A stretch of 64,000 bases of DNA, taken from Citrobacter freundii. GTDB lineage: Bacteria; Pseudomonadota; Gammaproteobacteria; Enterobacterales; Enterobacteriaceae. Shown here one piece after another: positions 27,451-35,631 of the stretch. Made by a program: the position numbers and the translations under genes. Each line of letters starts with the position of its first letter. Position 1 is the first letter of the stretch. The notes under the pieces are model-generated. The model saw only the letters and a program-made list of their open reading frames with translations, was not told the DNA's origin and made no database searches. Location: the NCBI RefSeq assembly GCF_011077955.1, contig NZ_JAALBX010000003.1, positions 62,001-126,000 of the forward strand, read 5' to 3'.

Positions 27451-27811
27451 TTACCATGCCCACGCGGTGTTGGCGAATCGCGTTCAGGTATAAGAAGTAC
27501 ATGATATATTTCTGGAAACTATAAGAAATAACGATAGATTGAGGATTTGATAACGAATATTCAGATTGATATTATCGAAATATGATCTCCAAAAATATTA
27601 AAAATTATTAAAATGGCTTCTTTTTAAGGAGTTAGTTTTTTGTTCAGCATATTTAATGCTGAGATAAATCTTATTTGCAGGATATATTACCTGACGGCAC
27701 TGTAATTTGGTCTTGCGGGAAGTGTGAGGCAGGCTATAGTTAACACTGCTTGACGGGAATAACGCTTCCCAATATATGAAAACTTCACCAAAACATAATG
27801 AGGAAATTATT
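27451..27811. other. AT-rich intergenic region, no gene seen
   Basis: This 361-base region separates the ParD-like/MetAP operon from yciG. It is AT-rich with no ORF or hairpin terminator that I can support. It probably carries the divergent promoters of both units. Confidence 0.6.
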
Positions 27812-27979
27812 ATGACTCAGCATCGTGGCGGTTCAGGTAATTTTGCAGAAGACAAACAGCGTGCTTCTGAGGCCGGCAAAAAAGGCGGCCAAAATAGCGG
27901 CGGTAATTTCAAAAACGACCCGCAGAAAGCATCCGAAGCGGGTAAAAAAGGCGGTAAAAGCAGCGGCGGTAGCCGTTAG
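27812..27979 (+). CDS. yciG: YciG-like KGG-repeat stress protein
   Basis: A 55-residue glycine- and lysine-rich hydrophilic protein with two copies of the KGG repeat (SEAGKKGGQNSGGNF and SEAGKKGGKSSGG). It matches E. coli YciG (MAEHRGGSGNF start). YciG is a general stress protein under RpoS control in E. coli. I chose the ATG at 27812 with GAGG about 8 bases upstream; the open frame from 27776 adds residues not found in the family. yciF-like follows 221 bases later. Confidence 0.88.
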   Translation: MTQHRGGSGNFAEDKQRASEAGKKGGQNSGGNFKNDPQKASEAGKKGGKSSGGSR

Positions 27980-28200
27980 CCCTTAAGCCATAGTGGGATT
28001 TGATCCACCTTTGAAATTAGCAGTCGTTTAATTACCTAATTAAATGAAGGTTATTTCTGTTATTTGCTTAATTACTTATTAGGCAACGCATACAAACGGT
28101 GTCCCTTACGCAGTGTTTTAGCGTTCAGTTAAAAGGGGTGCCGTTTTTTATGCACTTTAATTAACCGTAACGGTAACAATAACGAGACGAGGAATATATT

Positions 28201-28680
28201 ATGCCTTCAGTAAAAACACTTGAAGACCTATTTATTCATGAGCTGTCAGATATTTACAGCGCGGAAAAACAAATTACCCGTGCGCTTCCAAAAATGGCTC
28301 GTGCAGCAACCGATAAAAAATTGAAAGCGGCCTTTGAAGCTCACCTTGAAGAAACCCGTGGGCAAATCGAACGTATCGACCAACTGGTTGAAGCGACCGA
28401 AGGGGTACGTATCCGCCGTATGAAATGCCATGCCTTAGAAGGGCTGGTGGAAGAAGCGCAGGAAATTATTGAGTCCGTTGAAGCGGGTACACTGCGCGAC
28501 GAAGGGCTTATCGGTGCCGCGCAAAAAGTCGAGCACTATGAGATTGCTTCCTACGGTACGCTGCGAACGCTTGCGATGAAGCTTGGCTATAAAGAAGCAG
28601 CGCGACTGCTGGAAGAAACCCTCAATGAGGAAAAAGCGACCGATACTAAGCTGACCGGTATTGCCGAAGGCAATAAATAG
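28201..28680 (+). CDS. yciF: YciF-like ferritin-fold stress protein (DUF892)
   Basis: A 159-residue DUF892 protein, helical and ferritin-like, matching E. coli YciF (166) in segments such as YSAEKQITRALPKMARA, HLEETRGQIERIDQ and KVEHYEIASYGTL. YciF is a stress protein of unknown activity; conserved Glu and His residues could bind metals. A GAGG ribosome site lies 8 bases before the ATG. yciE, the next gene in E. coli, is absent. A terminator follows at 28694-28722. Confidence 0.9.
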   Translation: MPSVKTLEDLFIHELSDIYSAEKQITRALPKMARAATDKKLKAAFEAHLEETRGQIERIDQLVEATEGVRIRRMKCHALEGLVEEAQEIIESVEAGTLRDEGLIGAAQKVEHYEIASYGTLRTLAMKLGYKEAARLLEETLNEEKATDTKLTGIAEGNK

Positions 28681-28693
28681 TATTGTGAGCAAA

Positions 28694-28722
28694 GCGGGCC
28701 TGCGAAAGCAGGCCGTTTTTTT
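28694..28722 (+). terminator. Terminator after yciF-like gene
   Basis: GGCCTGC (28697-28703) pairs with GCAGGCC (28708-28714) around a GAAA loop, followed by GTTTTTTT. It overlaps the last codon of the convergent gene. Confidence 0.88.
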
Positions 28723-29251
28723 ATTGCCAGCCAAGCGCCTCAACAATCGCCCGGCGATAGACCGTATCAATCTGTTCGGGTACGCTTTTGATGTAATCCT
28801 GCGCATGCTCCCGCGTTTCGCCCGTTAAACTGTCCAGATAAGCGATCGCTTCGGTCACGGTAGGCGCCCGGCCTTCCATCTCGGCGCTTTTAGGCGGTAA
28901 TGCCGTCCATACCACGGCTTCAATCCCATGTTCCTGCGCCCATTCCGCCAGCTCCCCTTCAGGCGTTTCATCAATGATAAGCAAGCCGACCCCGTCGACG
29001 CGATCATCGTCGATACCTTCTCGCTTACGCAATGCGTCGCAAGCCACGGTGACATCTTCAATATCCAGCCAGGCCCAGAGCACCTGAACGGGTGCAGCGT
29101 TAACACAAATGACCGTTGCCAGTTCACCGCCGTCGCTGACGCGGGCGAATTCAATGGGCAGCATCGGGCCATCCGTGTGCCATTCACCAGCAACGGGGAG
29201 GTGTTGCGGTTTCCAGATAAGTGAGCCCCAGCCCAGACAGGCAATCTTCAT
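28721..29251 (-). CDS. Conserved hypothetical protein with GWGSLIW motif
   Basis: A 176-residue soluble protein that I do not recognise. It begins MKIACLGWGSLIWKPQHLP; a YGSL-type strand-loop is typical of gamma-glutamylcyclotransferase-like folds, but the rest is not diagnostic. It has no signal peptide or membrane segment and is rich in acidic residues (IDDDRVDGVGLLIIDETPEGELAEW). Codon use resembles the core genome. It is a single-gene unit converging on yciF. Function unknown. Confidence 0.65.
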   Translation of the reverse strand: MKIACLGWGSLIWKPQHLPVAGEWHTDGPMLPIEFARVSDGGELATVICVNAAPVQVLWAWLDIEDVTVACDALRKREGIDDDRVDGVGLLIIDETPEGELAEWAQEHGIEAVVWTALPPKSAEMEGRAPTVTEAIAYLDSLTGETREHAQDYIKSVPEQIDTVYRRAIVEALGWQ

Positions 29252-29736
29252 ATGTGGTCCCTGAAATTAGTCATCATTAGAAAACTGTAGCAAAGCTGAG
29301 CCGGCTCGTAATGCGTATGACGCGGAAATAAGGATAACCTCTGCCGGGCGACAGAAAGAGAGCAGAATAATCCGGCATAAGGCATGTTGCCTGAGTCAGA
29401 TGAGGTGGTGGGCATGCCATGTGAGTGAAGGTTCGTCACGACCTTCAGACAGACGACCTCAAAAAGGGCGCTTTTAAATATAAAATTTTTATGAATCGTC
29501 GAGGCTGTATTATTTATATTTAGGGTAAATAGGTAATTCAAGAGTCAGAAAAGGTGCTCCGTTTTGTGTCACACGCAATTTCAATAAGCATTATTTAATT
29601 GGTAAATATATTTTTACCAAATGAAACGTAAGTTACATTGTCTTTGTTAAAAGGAGGGAGTATTAAAACGATATATTTCGCAAAGGATTTTTGGTTTTTT
29701 TAACAATACACTGGATATTATTTAAAAGGAATATTT
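29252..29736. other. AT-rich intergenic region before the Hcp cassette
   Basis: This 485-base region contains no ORF I can support. Base composition becomes much more AT-rich toward 29.5-29.7 kb, marking the left edge of the Hcp/Tlde1-like cassette. No tRNA, integrase or repeat is visible at the boundary. Confidence 0.6.
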
Positions 29737-30228
29737 ATGTCTGTACCCGCTTATTTATGGCTTTATGATGAGACTGGAACGTTGATCAGAGGTGATAGTG
29801 AAGTACTGGAAAGGGAAGGGAGTATAGAAATCCAGAGCTTTGGTCATGGTCTTACGGTGCCCTATGATGGTAATACTGGAAGATTAACAGCAACCCGAAT
29901 TCATAATGCAATGAATATAGAAAAAGTATTTGATAAATCCAGCCCTTATCTTTATCGCGCAGTCTCAACCAATAAACCATTACAAAAAGCGATTATTAGA
30001 TGGTATCGCATTGATCAAACCGGGGCAGAGCAAGAATTTTTTCACATGTTGCTTGAGTCTGTAAAAGTTATTGGCATCCATCCAAATATGCACAACTTTA
30101 AACATCCTGAAGGATTACTGAGTACACCTACCGAGTCAATAAGCCTTATTTATAATAAAATCACATGGAAATACCTTAACGGTAATATTCAGTACACAGA
30201 TGAATGGAATGGCAGAATCATAGCATAG
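29737..30228 (+). CDS. Hcp-family type VI secretion tube protein
   Basis: A 163-residue Hcp-family protein (MSVPAYLWLYDETGTLIRGDSEV...IEIQSFGHGLTVPYD). The family forms hexameric rings that stack into the type VI secretion tube and carry small effectors in the ring lumen. AAGGA lies 7 bases upstream. It is followed 10 bases later by a Tlde1-like effector gene and then a membrane protein, the layout of an orphan Hcp-effector-immunity cassette. No other secretion-system genes are in the window. The gene is AT-rich compared with its surroundings. Confidence 0.82.
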   Translation: MSVPAYLWLYDETGTLIRGDSEVLEREGSIEIQSFGHGLTVPYDGNTGRLTATRIHNAMNIEKVFDKSSPYLYRAVSTNKPLQKAIIRWYRIDQTGAEQEFFHMLLESVKVIGIHPNMHNFKHPEGLLSTPTESISLIYNKITWKYLNGNIQYTDEWNGRIIA

Positions 30229-30238
30229 GACTAATTAT

Positions 30239-30751
30239 ATGATTATTTGTCAGTTGAACTACAATGATAAAGCCTATGATGGCAGTTTAAATTTTCGCTG
30301 CGCGGGAGTTTCTGTTTACCCGGTTTTTTCTGGATTAGGTGCTTTTAAAAATATGCTTGAATTTTCAGGGCGTCAAAATGGCCCGATACCCTTAGGGAGA
30401 TATTGGATAGTTGACAGGCCAGAAGGCGGTATTTATTCGCGATTTCGTACATGGCAGAAACAACAAAAAACCGGTAATCACTATCAAGAATGGTTTGCTC
30501 TTTATAGACAAGATGGATTTATCGATGATGTTACGTTTATTAATGGCCATCGTCGTGGAAGTTTTAGAATTCATCCCCTAAGACCAGATGGTAGCGGGGT
30601 TTCAGATGGATGCATCACATTCTGTAATAGAAGTGATTTTTATCATTTACGTGATGCACTATTAAACACCGAGAGAATTGCTGTGCATTGTAGCGGTCTT
30701 CAAGCGTATGGCGAAGTAAATGTTATTGGGATGCCCTATGGGAAATTATAA
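30239..30751 (+). CDS. Tlde1-like T6SS effector (DUF2778, L,D-transpeptidase-like)
   Basis: A 170-residue protein of the DUF2778/Tlde1 type. It has NGPIPLGRYWIVDRPEGGIYSR (residues 47-68), then FRIHPLRPDGSGVSDGCITF (109-128), with candidate catalytic His112 and Cys125. Tlde1 in Salmonella is exported by T6SS and attacks peptidoglycan tetrapeptide stems in the target periplasm by L,D-carboxypeptidase and exchange reactions. The gene follows hcp and overlaps the candidate immunity gene by 14 bases. Family resemblance is clear; substrate is inferred. Confidence 0.77.
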   Translation: MIICQLNYNDKAYDGSLNFRCAGVSVYPVFSGLGAFKNMLEFSGRQNGPIPLGRYWIVDRPEGGIYSRFRTWQKQQKTGNHYQEWFALYRQDGFIDDVTFINGHRRGSFRIHPLRPDGSGVSDGCITFCNRSDFYHLRDALLNTERIAVHCSGLQAYGEVNVIGMPYGKL

Positions 30752-31202
30752 TCCGTTCTTACCCTTAAAAGGTTGGTTGTTAATTTCATTAATCATTTCT
30801 CCCCTGTTTGTCATGATTATTGTCAATTTCTTTATGACAACTGTTGGAGACAATATAATAATTTTTACAGCGCTTTATTTTATTACCAACTGTATGCTGT
30901 GGGCGTTTTTATTGAGAAATTTCTCCATGATGAGTGTGGGCGTTTTTTTGTTTGGGGTTTGTTATAATTTCGTTTTGTGCATCCAATTCATTTTTTTTAA
31001 TGGTATATATTTTTGTGATAAACTTTCTTTCTACCTTGTTGATCAATTCTCCCCCTCTCTGCGCATTGTAGACCTTGAGGCGCAGATTGATACGTTAAGT
31101 GATATATTGTTTTTTTGCTCGTCGTCGATTATTACGCTTATAATAACATGCATGATTTTCGTCTTATATAGAGTATACATCCTAAGATATTTTATCCGTT
31201 AA
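30738..31202 (+). CDS. Small membrane protein, candidate immunity to the Tlde1-like effector
   Basis: A 154-residue polytopic membrane protein from ATG 30738 (MGNYNPFLPLKGWLLISLI). About four hydrophobic segments: WLLISLIISPLFVMIIVNFF, IIIFTALYFITNCMLWAFLL, FLFGVCYNFVLCIQFIFF and ITLIITCMIFVLYRV. I do not recognise the family. It overlaps the effector gene by 14 bases in another frame, so it is likely translated with it. Immunity is inferred from position alone. The frame extends upstream to 30720 but that start lies deeper in the effector gene. Confidence 0.65.
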   Translation: MGNYNPFLPLKGWLLISLIISPLFVMIIVNFFMTTVGDNIIIFTALYFITNCMLWAFLLRNFSMMSVGVFLFGVCYNFVLCIQFIFFNGIYFCDKLSFYLVDQFSPSLRIVDLEAQIDTLSDILFFCSSSIITLIITCMIFVLYRVYILRYFIR

Positions 31203-31270
31203 GGCCGAATTTATAACAACCTGATAACTTATCACATCACTGTAAGATGCGCCAAAGACCGGGTGTTGAT

Positions 31271-31375
31271 ATGACCATGAAATTCGAGTCGTTTTGTTTA
31301 TGGCTTAGTAAGAAATCAAGACTTATAAACCCTAAGTGCTTAACCTGCAGTGATAATTGCGTTGGTCACAAATAA
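31271..31375 (+). CDS. Candidate small Cys-rich ORF
   Basis: A 34-codon ORF (MTMKFESFCLWLSKKSRLIN...) ending with a cysteine cluster CLTCSDNC. It sits in the 276-base gap between the immunity gene and the GAF/GGDEF gene. No strong ribosome site precedes it (GGGTG 6 bases upstream). It could be a small metal-binding protein or chance. I do not recognise it. Confidence 0.25.
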   Translation: MTMKFESFCLWLSKKSRLINPKCLTCSDNCVGHK

Positions 31376-31478
31376 TCCCCGAACTCACATTGCGAAAGAA
31401 TTTAAGTTGCCCATCTTTTTCATCCTCACCTAAGATAAAAAAAGGTTATTGATGTATAAGTCGTATGGGTGAGGAAAT

Positions 31479-32444
31479 ATGATATATCCAGCAACACCAC
31501 CTAATGAATCAGAACGCCTTAAATCTCTCTATTTGATTGATTTATTAGATAAAAGCAATGACGAAAGGTTTGACAGACTAACACGTCTGATGAAAGTGTC
31601 GTTTCACGTGCCGGTGGCTTCACTGAGCTTACTCGACCGGGAACGGCAGTGGCTGTTGTCCAGTGCCGGCACAGATATCCGCGAAACGCCGCGAAGCACC
31701 TCATTTTGTGCGCATGCCATCCTGTCGGAAGGGGTCTTTGTGGTGAAAGACGCCTATAAGGATAAGCGATTCTGCAATAATCCTTATGTGAAAGGCGAGC
31801 CACATGTGCGTTTCTACGCCGGCTACCCGGTTCGTTTGCCGGACGGTATGATTGCCGGCACGCTGTGCATTGTTGACCACGTTCCTCGTGATTTTTCGAT
31901 GGATGAAGCGAACGCATTAATTGATTTTGCGGCAATAGTGGAAGATGAGTTTCTGATTGTCAGCAAAAGCATGTCGGATAACGTCACTGAGCTCATGAAC
32001 AAGCAAAGCTTCCTTAAACTTGGGCAGAAGCGCTTTGAGCAATTTACGAAATACCAACTCCCTTTTACGCTTATCTATTTTGAACTCGATAATATTAAAT
32101 CCATCAGGGAGGTGCTGGGCGATAAAGAAGCGGATGCTATCCTGAAAAATTTCTCCGTTTATATTAAATCTACGCTTAAAAAGCATGATATTGGCGCTTA
32201 TTTAGGGCGGGGAGATTTCGCGGTGCTTCTGGAACATGATATTGATAACGCAGATGAGCGCTACCTGTTTAACCTGCAATGTTTTATGGATGATGTAAAT
32301 GCCACATCTCAAAAAGCCTACCATATTAATTATGGCTATGGCCTGACGAATTATGTCCCGGAAGACCATGTTTCGCTGATCAGTATGCTTGAGCAGGCGA
32401 GTCGGACCACATACGCTGAGAAAAAAAGAAAAGAGCCGCAGTGA
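31479..32444 (+). CDS. GAF and degenerate GGDEF domain protein
   Basis: A 321-residue cytoplasmic protein. Residues about 20-160 form a GAF domain (FDRLTRLMKVSFHVPVASLSLLDRERQWLLSS...), and residues about 170-320 a GGDEF-like domain. The signature reads GRGDF (YLGRGDFAVLL) instead of GGDEF, so it is probably catalytically inactive and may bind GTP or act as a signal partner. GAGG precedes the ATG. It lies 212 bases before a full GGDEF-EAL gene in the same orientation, so the two may be co-regulated. Confidence 0.82.
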   Translation: MIYPATPPNESERLKSLYLIDLLDKSNDERFDRLTRLMKVSFHVPVASLSLLDRERQWLLSSAGTDIRETPRSTSFCAHAILSEGVFVVKDAYKDKRFCNNPYVKGEPHVRFYAGYPVRLPDGMIAGTLCIVDHVPRDFSMDEANALIDFAAIVEDEFLIVSKSMSDNVTELMNKQSFLKLGQKRFEQFTKYQLPFTLIYFELDNIKSIREVLGDKEADAILKNFSVYIKSTLKKHDIGAYLGRGDFAVLLEHDIDNADERYLFNLQCFMDDVNATSQKAYHINYGYGLTNYVPEDHVSLISMLEQASRTTYAEKKRKEPQ

Positions 32445-32656
32445 GTAAAGGCGTTACATCCTGTTTAACCTCATGATTAGCAAAAATTATGGGGTTTTTG
32501 ATGGTGAGGTTTACGCCCACGTACCCAGGTCAAAAATCAGAGGATGATCCCGGTAACAAAACAGAGAACTCGTCTAAATTTTATACCCGCATTTGCCGAT
32601 AATATCTGAACGGGTGTGGCCATTTTCCAGGCCTGCACATACTCGCCCGTTAAGAG

Positions 32657-35251
32657 ATGGAGAAAATGAACAGGCATCGTTTCAATAAAGTCAACGCGTT
32701 TTCCGGCGAAACCAGCGGAATAGTAAAGAAAACGTATCTCATTACCGTAGCGTTGCTGAGTTGCCTTTTTCTGGCCGCGATAATAAGTCTCTTTTTTATT
32801 GCCGATAATCTCAATAATAAAGCAGATGCCCGCAGCAGTATGCTCCTTCAAAAAGCCCTCACTAATCGACAAGAAAAAATTCGCTCCAATTTAATGGATA
32901 ATGCGGAATGGGGAGAAGCGTATAACCATTTGCATAAGCAAATTAATCTTAAATGGGCGTGGGACAGTCAAAACCTCGGCGAGTCGCTTTACACCAATTA
33001 CCACTATGAAGGCGCGTTTGTCCTCTCACCAACCGGCCAAACCCGTTACAGCGTGATTGAAGGCAAACTCGCCCATCTGCACATCGATAGCTGGTTGGGG
33101 CGTGATGTCAGCGCTGACATTATCAGGGATGTGGCACGCAACAACGGGAAAGCGGTTTCGCGCCTTATGATGGCAAATGGACATCTGACGTTGCTGGCTG
33201 CCGCCTGGATAACGCCGGGCGATGATGAAGAGATCATGCCCGCAGAAGGTGAAAATTCATTACTGGTTTTTGTTGATGTACTGACACCGCCCAAGCTTAT
33301 ACAAATGGGCAACGAATACGGTATTCAGGACGTCCATACATTTGGAGAGATGCAACCTGCCACAGCGAGTGATTACCGCAAAGCACAGCTGGTTTTACCC
33401 ATCGATCACGGTAATATTCTGGTGGAATGGCGCAGTGATGATCCGGGCCGGGCATTAATGAGCCGGGAAGTGCCGTTAATTACATTGATATTAATTTCCA
33501 CCATTGCATTTATCTGGGCGATGCGGCGCAGCGCATTAACCAAAGCGCTACGAAACGATGAAAATGTTTTTCTTCTTCAGCAGAGTCGGCAGGCGCTCGC
33601 GGCAAGTGAACGACGCTTTCGCGATGTCATTGAGGCAACGACTGACTGGATTTGGGAAGCCGACAGTCAGGGGCGGTTAACATGGCTGTCCGATCGTTTT
33701 TCGGCCATGACCGGTCATCATACCGACCGCTGGATTGGGCAGAGCATGCTGGATTTTATTCCCATGGATAATACGCTCTTCGGGCAATGGCTTTTCAACC
33801 ATTCCGCGACGGGCAATTTTAGTATTAAAAAAGCCCGCTATTATTCCGCCCAGGGCCATGAGCGTTTCTGCAACCTCGAAGCAAAACGCGCCATTATGGA
33901 TAATGGTTCTATGGGATTTCGCGGCACGGTGACTGACGTTACGCTGGAGGTTGAAGCGCAAGATCGGGTGGAATATCTATCACGTCATGATGAATTAACG
34001 GGATTGCCAAACCGTATCAGAATGAAAGAGTTCCTGGAGGGTAAATTACAGGCGTTACCCGACCAGAATCATCCACTGGCAATGATTAGCCTCGACCTGG
34101 ATAAATTCAAACCCGTAAACGATTTATTCGGACACACTGCGGGTGATGAACTGCTTAATGAAGTCGCGAGGCGGTTACGAGACTGTACCCGGAAAATCGA
34201 TCTTGTCGCGCGGCAAGGCGGGGATGAGTTCATTCTCATTTTGCCGGATATTTTTGGCCGCAGTGACATCGAAACCCTTTGCCAGCGTATCGCCAGTGAA
34301 ATGAGTCGGCCGTTCAGTATTAACGGTAACGAAGTCCATATCAGCGTTAGCATGGGGATATCGCTGGCACCGCAGGATGCGATGAACGCCAGTGATTTAA
34401 TTCGTTATTCCGATATCGCCTTATATAAAGCAAAAAACAGCGGGCGCAATAACTGGGTGTTTTATGAGCCGAATATGGGCGAGTATTTGATTCAGCGCCG
34501 GGAGATGGAAAAGGAATTTCGTGAAGCGTTGAGCGAAGGGCAATTTAAGTTGGTTTATCAGCCGCGCTACGATATTAAAACCTCGCGTATCGCGGCCATT
34601 GAGGCGTTGGTCCGTTGGCAGCATCCCCGCCATGGATTATTGCTGCCCGATCAGTTTATTCCCCTTGCTGAAGAGACGGGGCTTATCATCGCCATGAGCG
34701 ATATTGTGCTCGAAAAAGCCTGCCGGGATCTGTTGCTCCTTTCGCCGGATTTATCGGTGTCGGTCAACATCTCGGCGGTGGAGTTTAACACAGTAGGTCT
34801 GGCGAAACGGGTGAAAACCGCACTGCAGAAATCAGGGCTGGAGCCGTCGCGCCTGGAACTGGAAATAACCGAGAACGTCACCATTTCTAATCCGGAAGTC
34901 ACCCTTGAAACCATGACGCAGCTAAAAGCAATCGGCGTTAGATTTGTGATTGATGATTTTGGAACCGGCTACTCGGCGTTAAGCTACCTCAAGCGCTTCC
35001 CGTTTGACGGAATAAAACTGGATAAATCTTTTGTGTTCGCCATGGAAGAATCCGACAACGCCAAAATTATTGTGGAAAATATTATTGGCCTTGGCAAAGC
35101 CTACTCGCTGGCGGTAACCGCCGAAGGCGTGGAAACGGCGGAGCAACTAAAACGGCTTAGAGAATACCATTGCGATGAAGCGCAAGGGTACTTTATTGGC
35201 CGGCCCGTGGCGCTTGAAAAATTAAACCTTCATCCAGATTTTGTTGAGTAA
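32657..35251 (+). CDS. CHASE4-PAS-GGDEF-EAL c-di-GMP enzyme
   Basis: An 864-residue membrane signalling protein. Order: transmembrane helix about 25-47, periplasmic CHASE4-like sensor about 50-270, helix about 272-290, PAS domain about 320-430 (FRDVIEATTDWIWEADSQGRLTWLSDRFSAM), GGDEF about 440-600 with intact RQGGDEF, and EAL about 625-860 with IEALVRWQHP, NISAVEF, ITEN, IDDFGTGYS, KLDKSFV and AEGVET. Both cyclase and phosphodiesterase motifs look complete, so it may make or degrade c-di-GMP depending on signal. An alternative start is the ATG 9 bases later. A bidirectional terminator follows. Confidence 0.9.
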   Translation: MEKMNRHRFNKVNAFSGETSGIVKKTYLITVALLSCLFLAAIISLFFIADNLNNKADARSSMLLQKALTNRQEKIRSNLMDNAEWGEAYNHLHKQINLKWAWDSQNLGESLYTNYHYEGAFVLSPTGQTRYSVIEGKLAHLHIDSWLGRDVSADIIRDVARNNGKAVSRLMMANGHLTLLAAAWITPGDDEEIMPAEGENSLLVFVDVLTPPKLIQMGNEYGIQDVHTFGEMQPATASDYRKAQLVLPIDHGNILVEWRSDDPGRALMSREVPLITLILISTIAFIWAMRRSALTKALRNDENVFLLQQSRQALAASERRFRDVIEATTDWIWEADSQGRLTWLSDRFSAMTGHHTDRWIGQSMLDFIPMDNTLFGQWLFNHSATGNFSIKKARYYSAQGHERFCNLEAKRAIMDNGSMGFRGTVTDVTLEVEAQDRVEYLSRHDELTGLPNRIRMKEFLEGKLQALPDQNHPLAMISLDLDKFKPVNDLFGHTAGDELLNEVARRLRDCTRKIDLVARQGGDEFILILPDIFGRSDIETLCQRIASEMSRPFSINGNEVHISVSMGISLAPQDAMNASDLIRYSDIALYKAKNSGRNNWVFYEPNMGEYLIQRREMEKEFREALSEGQFKLVYQPRYDIKTSRIAAIEALVRWQHPRHGLLLPDQFIPLAEETGLIIAMSDIVLEKACRDLLLLSPDLSVSVNISAVEFNTVGLAKRVKTALQKSGLEPSRLELEITENVTISNPEVTLETMTQLKAIGVRFVIDDFGTGYSALSYLKRFPFDGIKLDKSFVFAMEESDNAKIIVENIIGLGKAYSLAVTAEGVETAEQLKRLREYHCDEAQGYFIGRPVALEKLNLHPDFVE

Positions 35252-35302
35252 GTTTAGCAAGGAGTAAGTGGTTTTAACTCTCAGCACTGATGGCGGGTAA
35301 CT

Positions 35303-35331
35303 AAAAAGGCAGGCGTGATACCTGCCTTTTT
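35303..35331. terminator. Bidirectional terminator
   Basis: AAAAAGGCAGG (35303-35313) pairs with CCTGCCTTTTT (35321-35331) around a 7-base loop. It ends the GGDEF-EAL transcript and the convergent symE-like pseudogene. Confidence 0.88.
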
Positions 35332-35337
35332 ACATAA

Positions 35338-35603
35338 TCAGGCGGTTTTAAACGTATTCCCCAATCGGCTGAAGGTGTGTTCCATTTCTGTCATGGTGCG
35401 TCGCGAGGTGTTTAATGGTGTGAGAAGTGCTTCCTCACGTGAGTTCATCATCACCAACAGTCGGCGCTCACTTGTACGGTGTAATACTGTCCTGCTTCAA
35501 CGAGCCATTGTCCAGAAAGGGTAATTTGCGGCGTGCTGGTATCGTCACCCTGCGGCCTGTATCCCACAAAAAGAGGGTGGTCTGTTCTGGAAGTGCGCTT
35601 TGA
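35338..35603 (-). pseudogene. Broken symE-like toxin gene
   Basis: On the minus strand a SymE-like sequence is split by a frameshift. Frame 1 (35603-35451) reads SKRTSRTDHPLFVGYRPQGD...PQITLSGQWLVEAG, the core of SymE-family proteins, and then hits a stop. A second frame continues from near 35458 with RLLVMMNSREEALLTPLN...LGNTFKTA and stops at 35338. No start codon precedes frame 1 (it opens right after a TAA). SymE is an SOS-induced type I toxin, an AbrB-fold RNA-condensing or endonuclease protein, controlled by antisense SymR in E. coli. Here it looks decayed. A sequencing indel could mimic the frameshift but not the missing start. Confidence 0.65.
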
Positions 35604-35631
35604 TTATGTTTATTGCTTTTGTTTTGCCTCT

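Noticed and set aside
27812-27979. Short internal repeats in yciG as a repeat array
   Set aside because: They encode the two KGG motifs of the protein and are not a CRISPR or mobile repeat.
29737-31202. A full type VI secretion locus
   Set aside because: Only Hcp, an effector and a membrane protein are present; no sheath, baseplate or ClpV genes.
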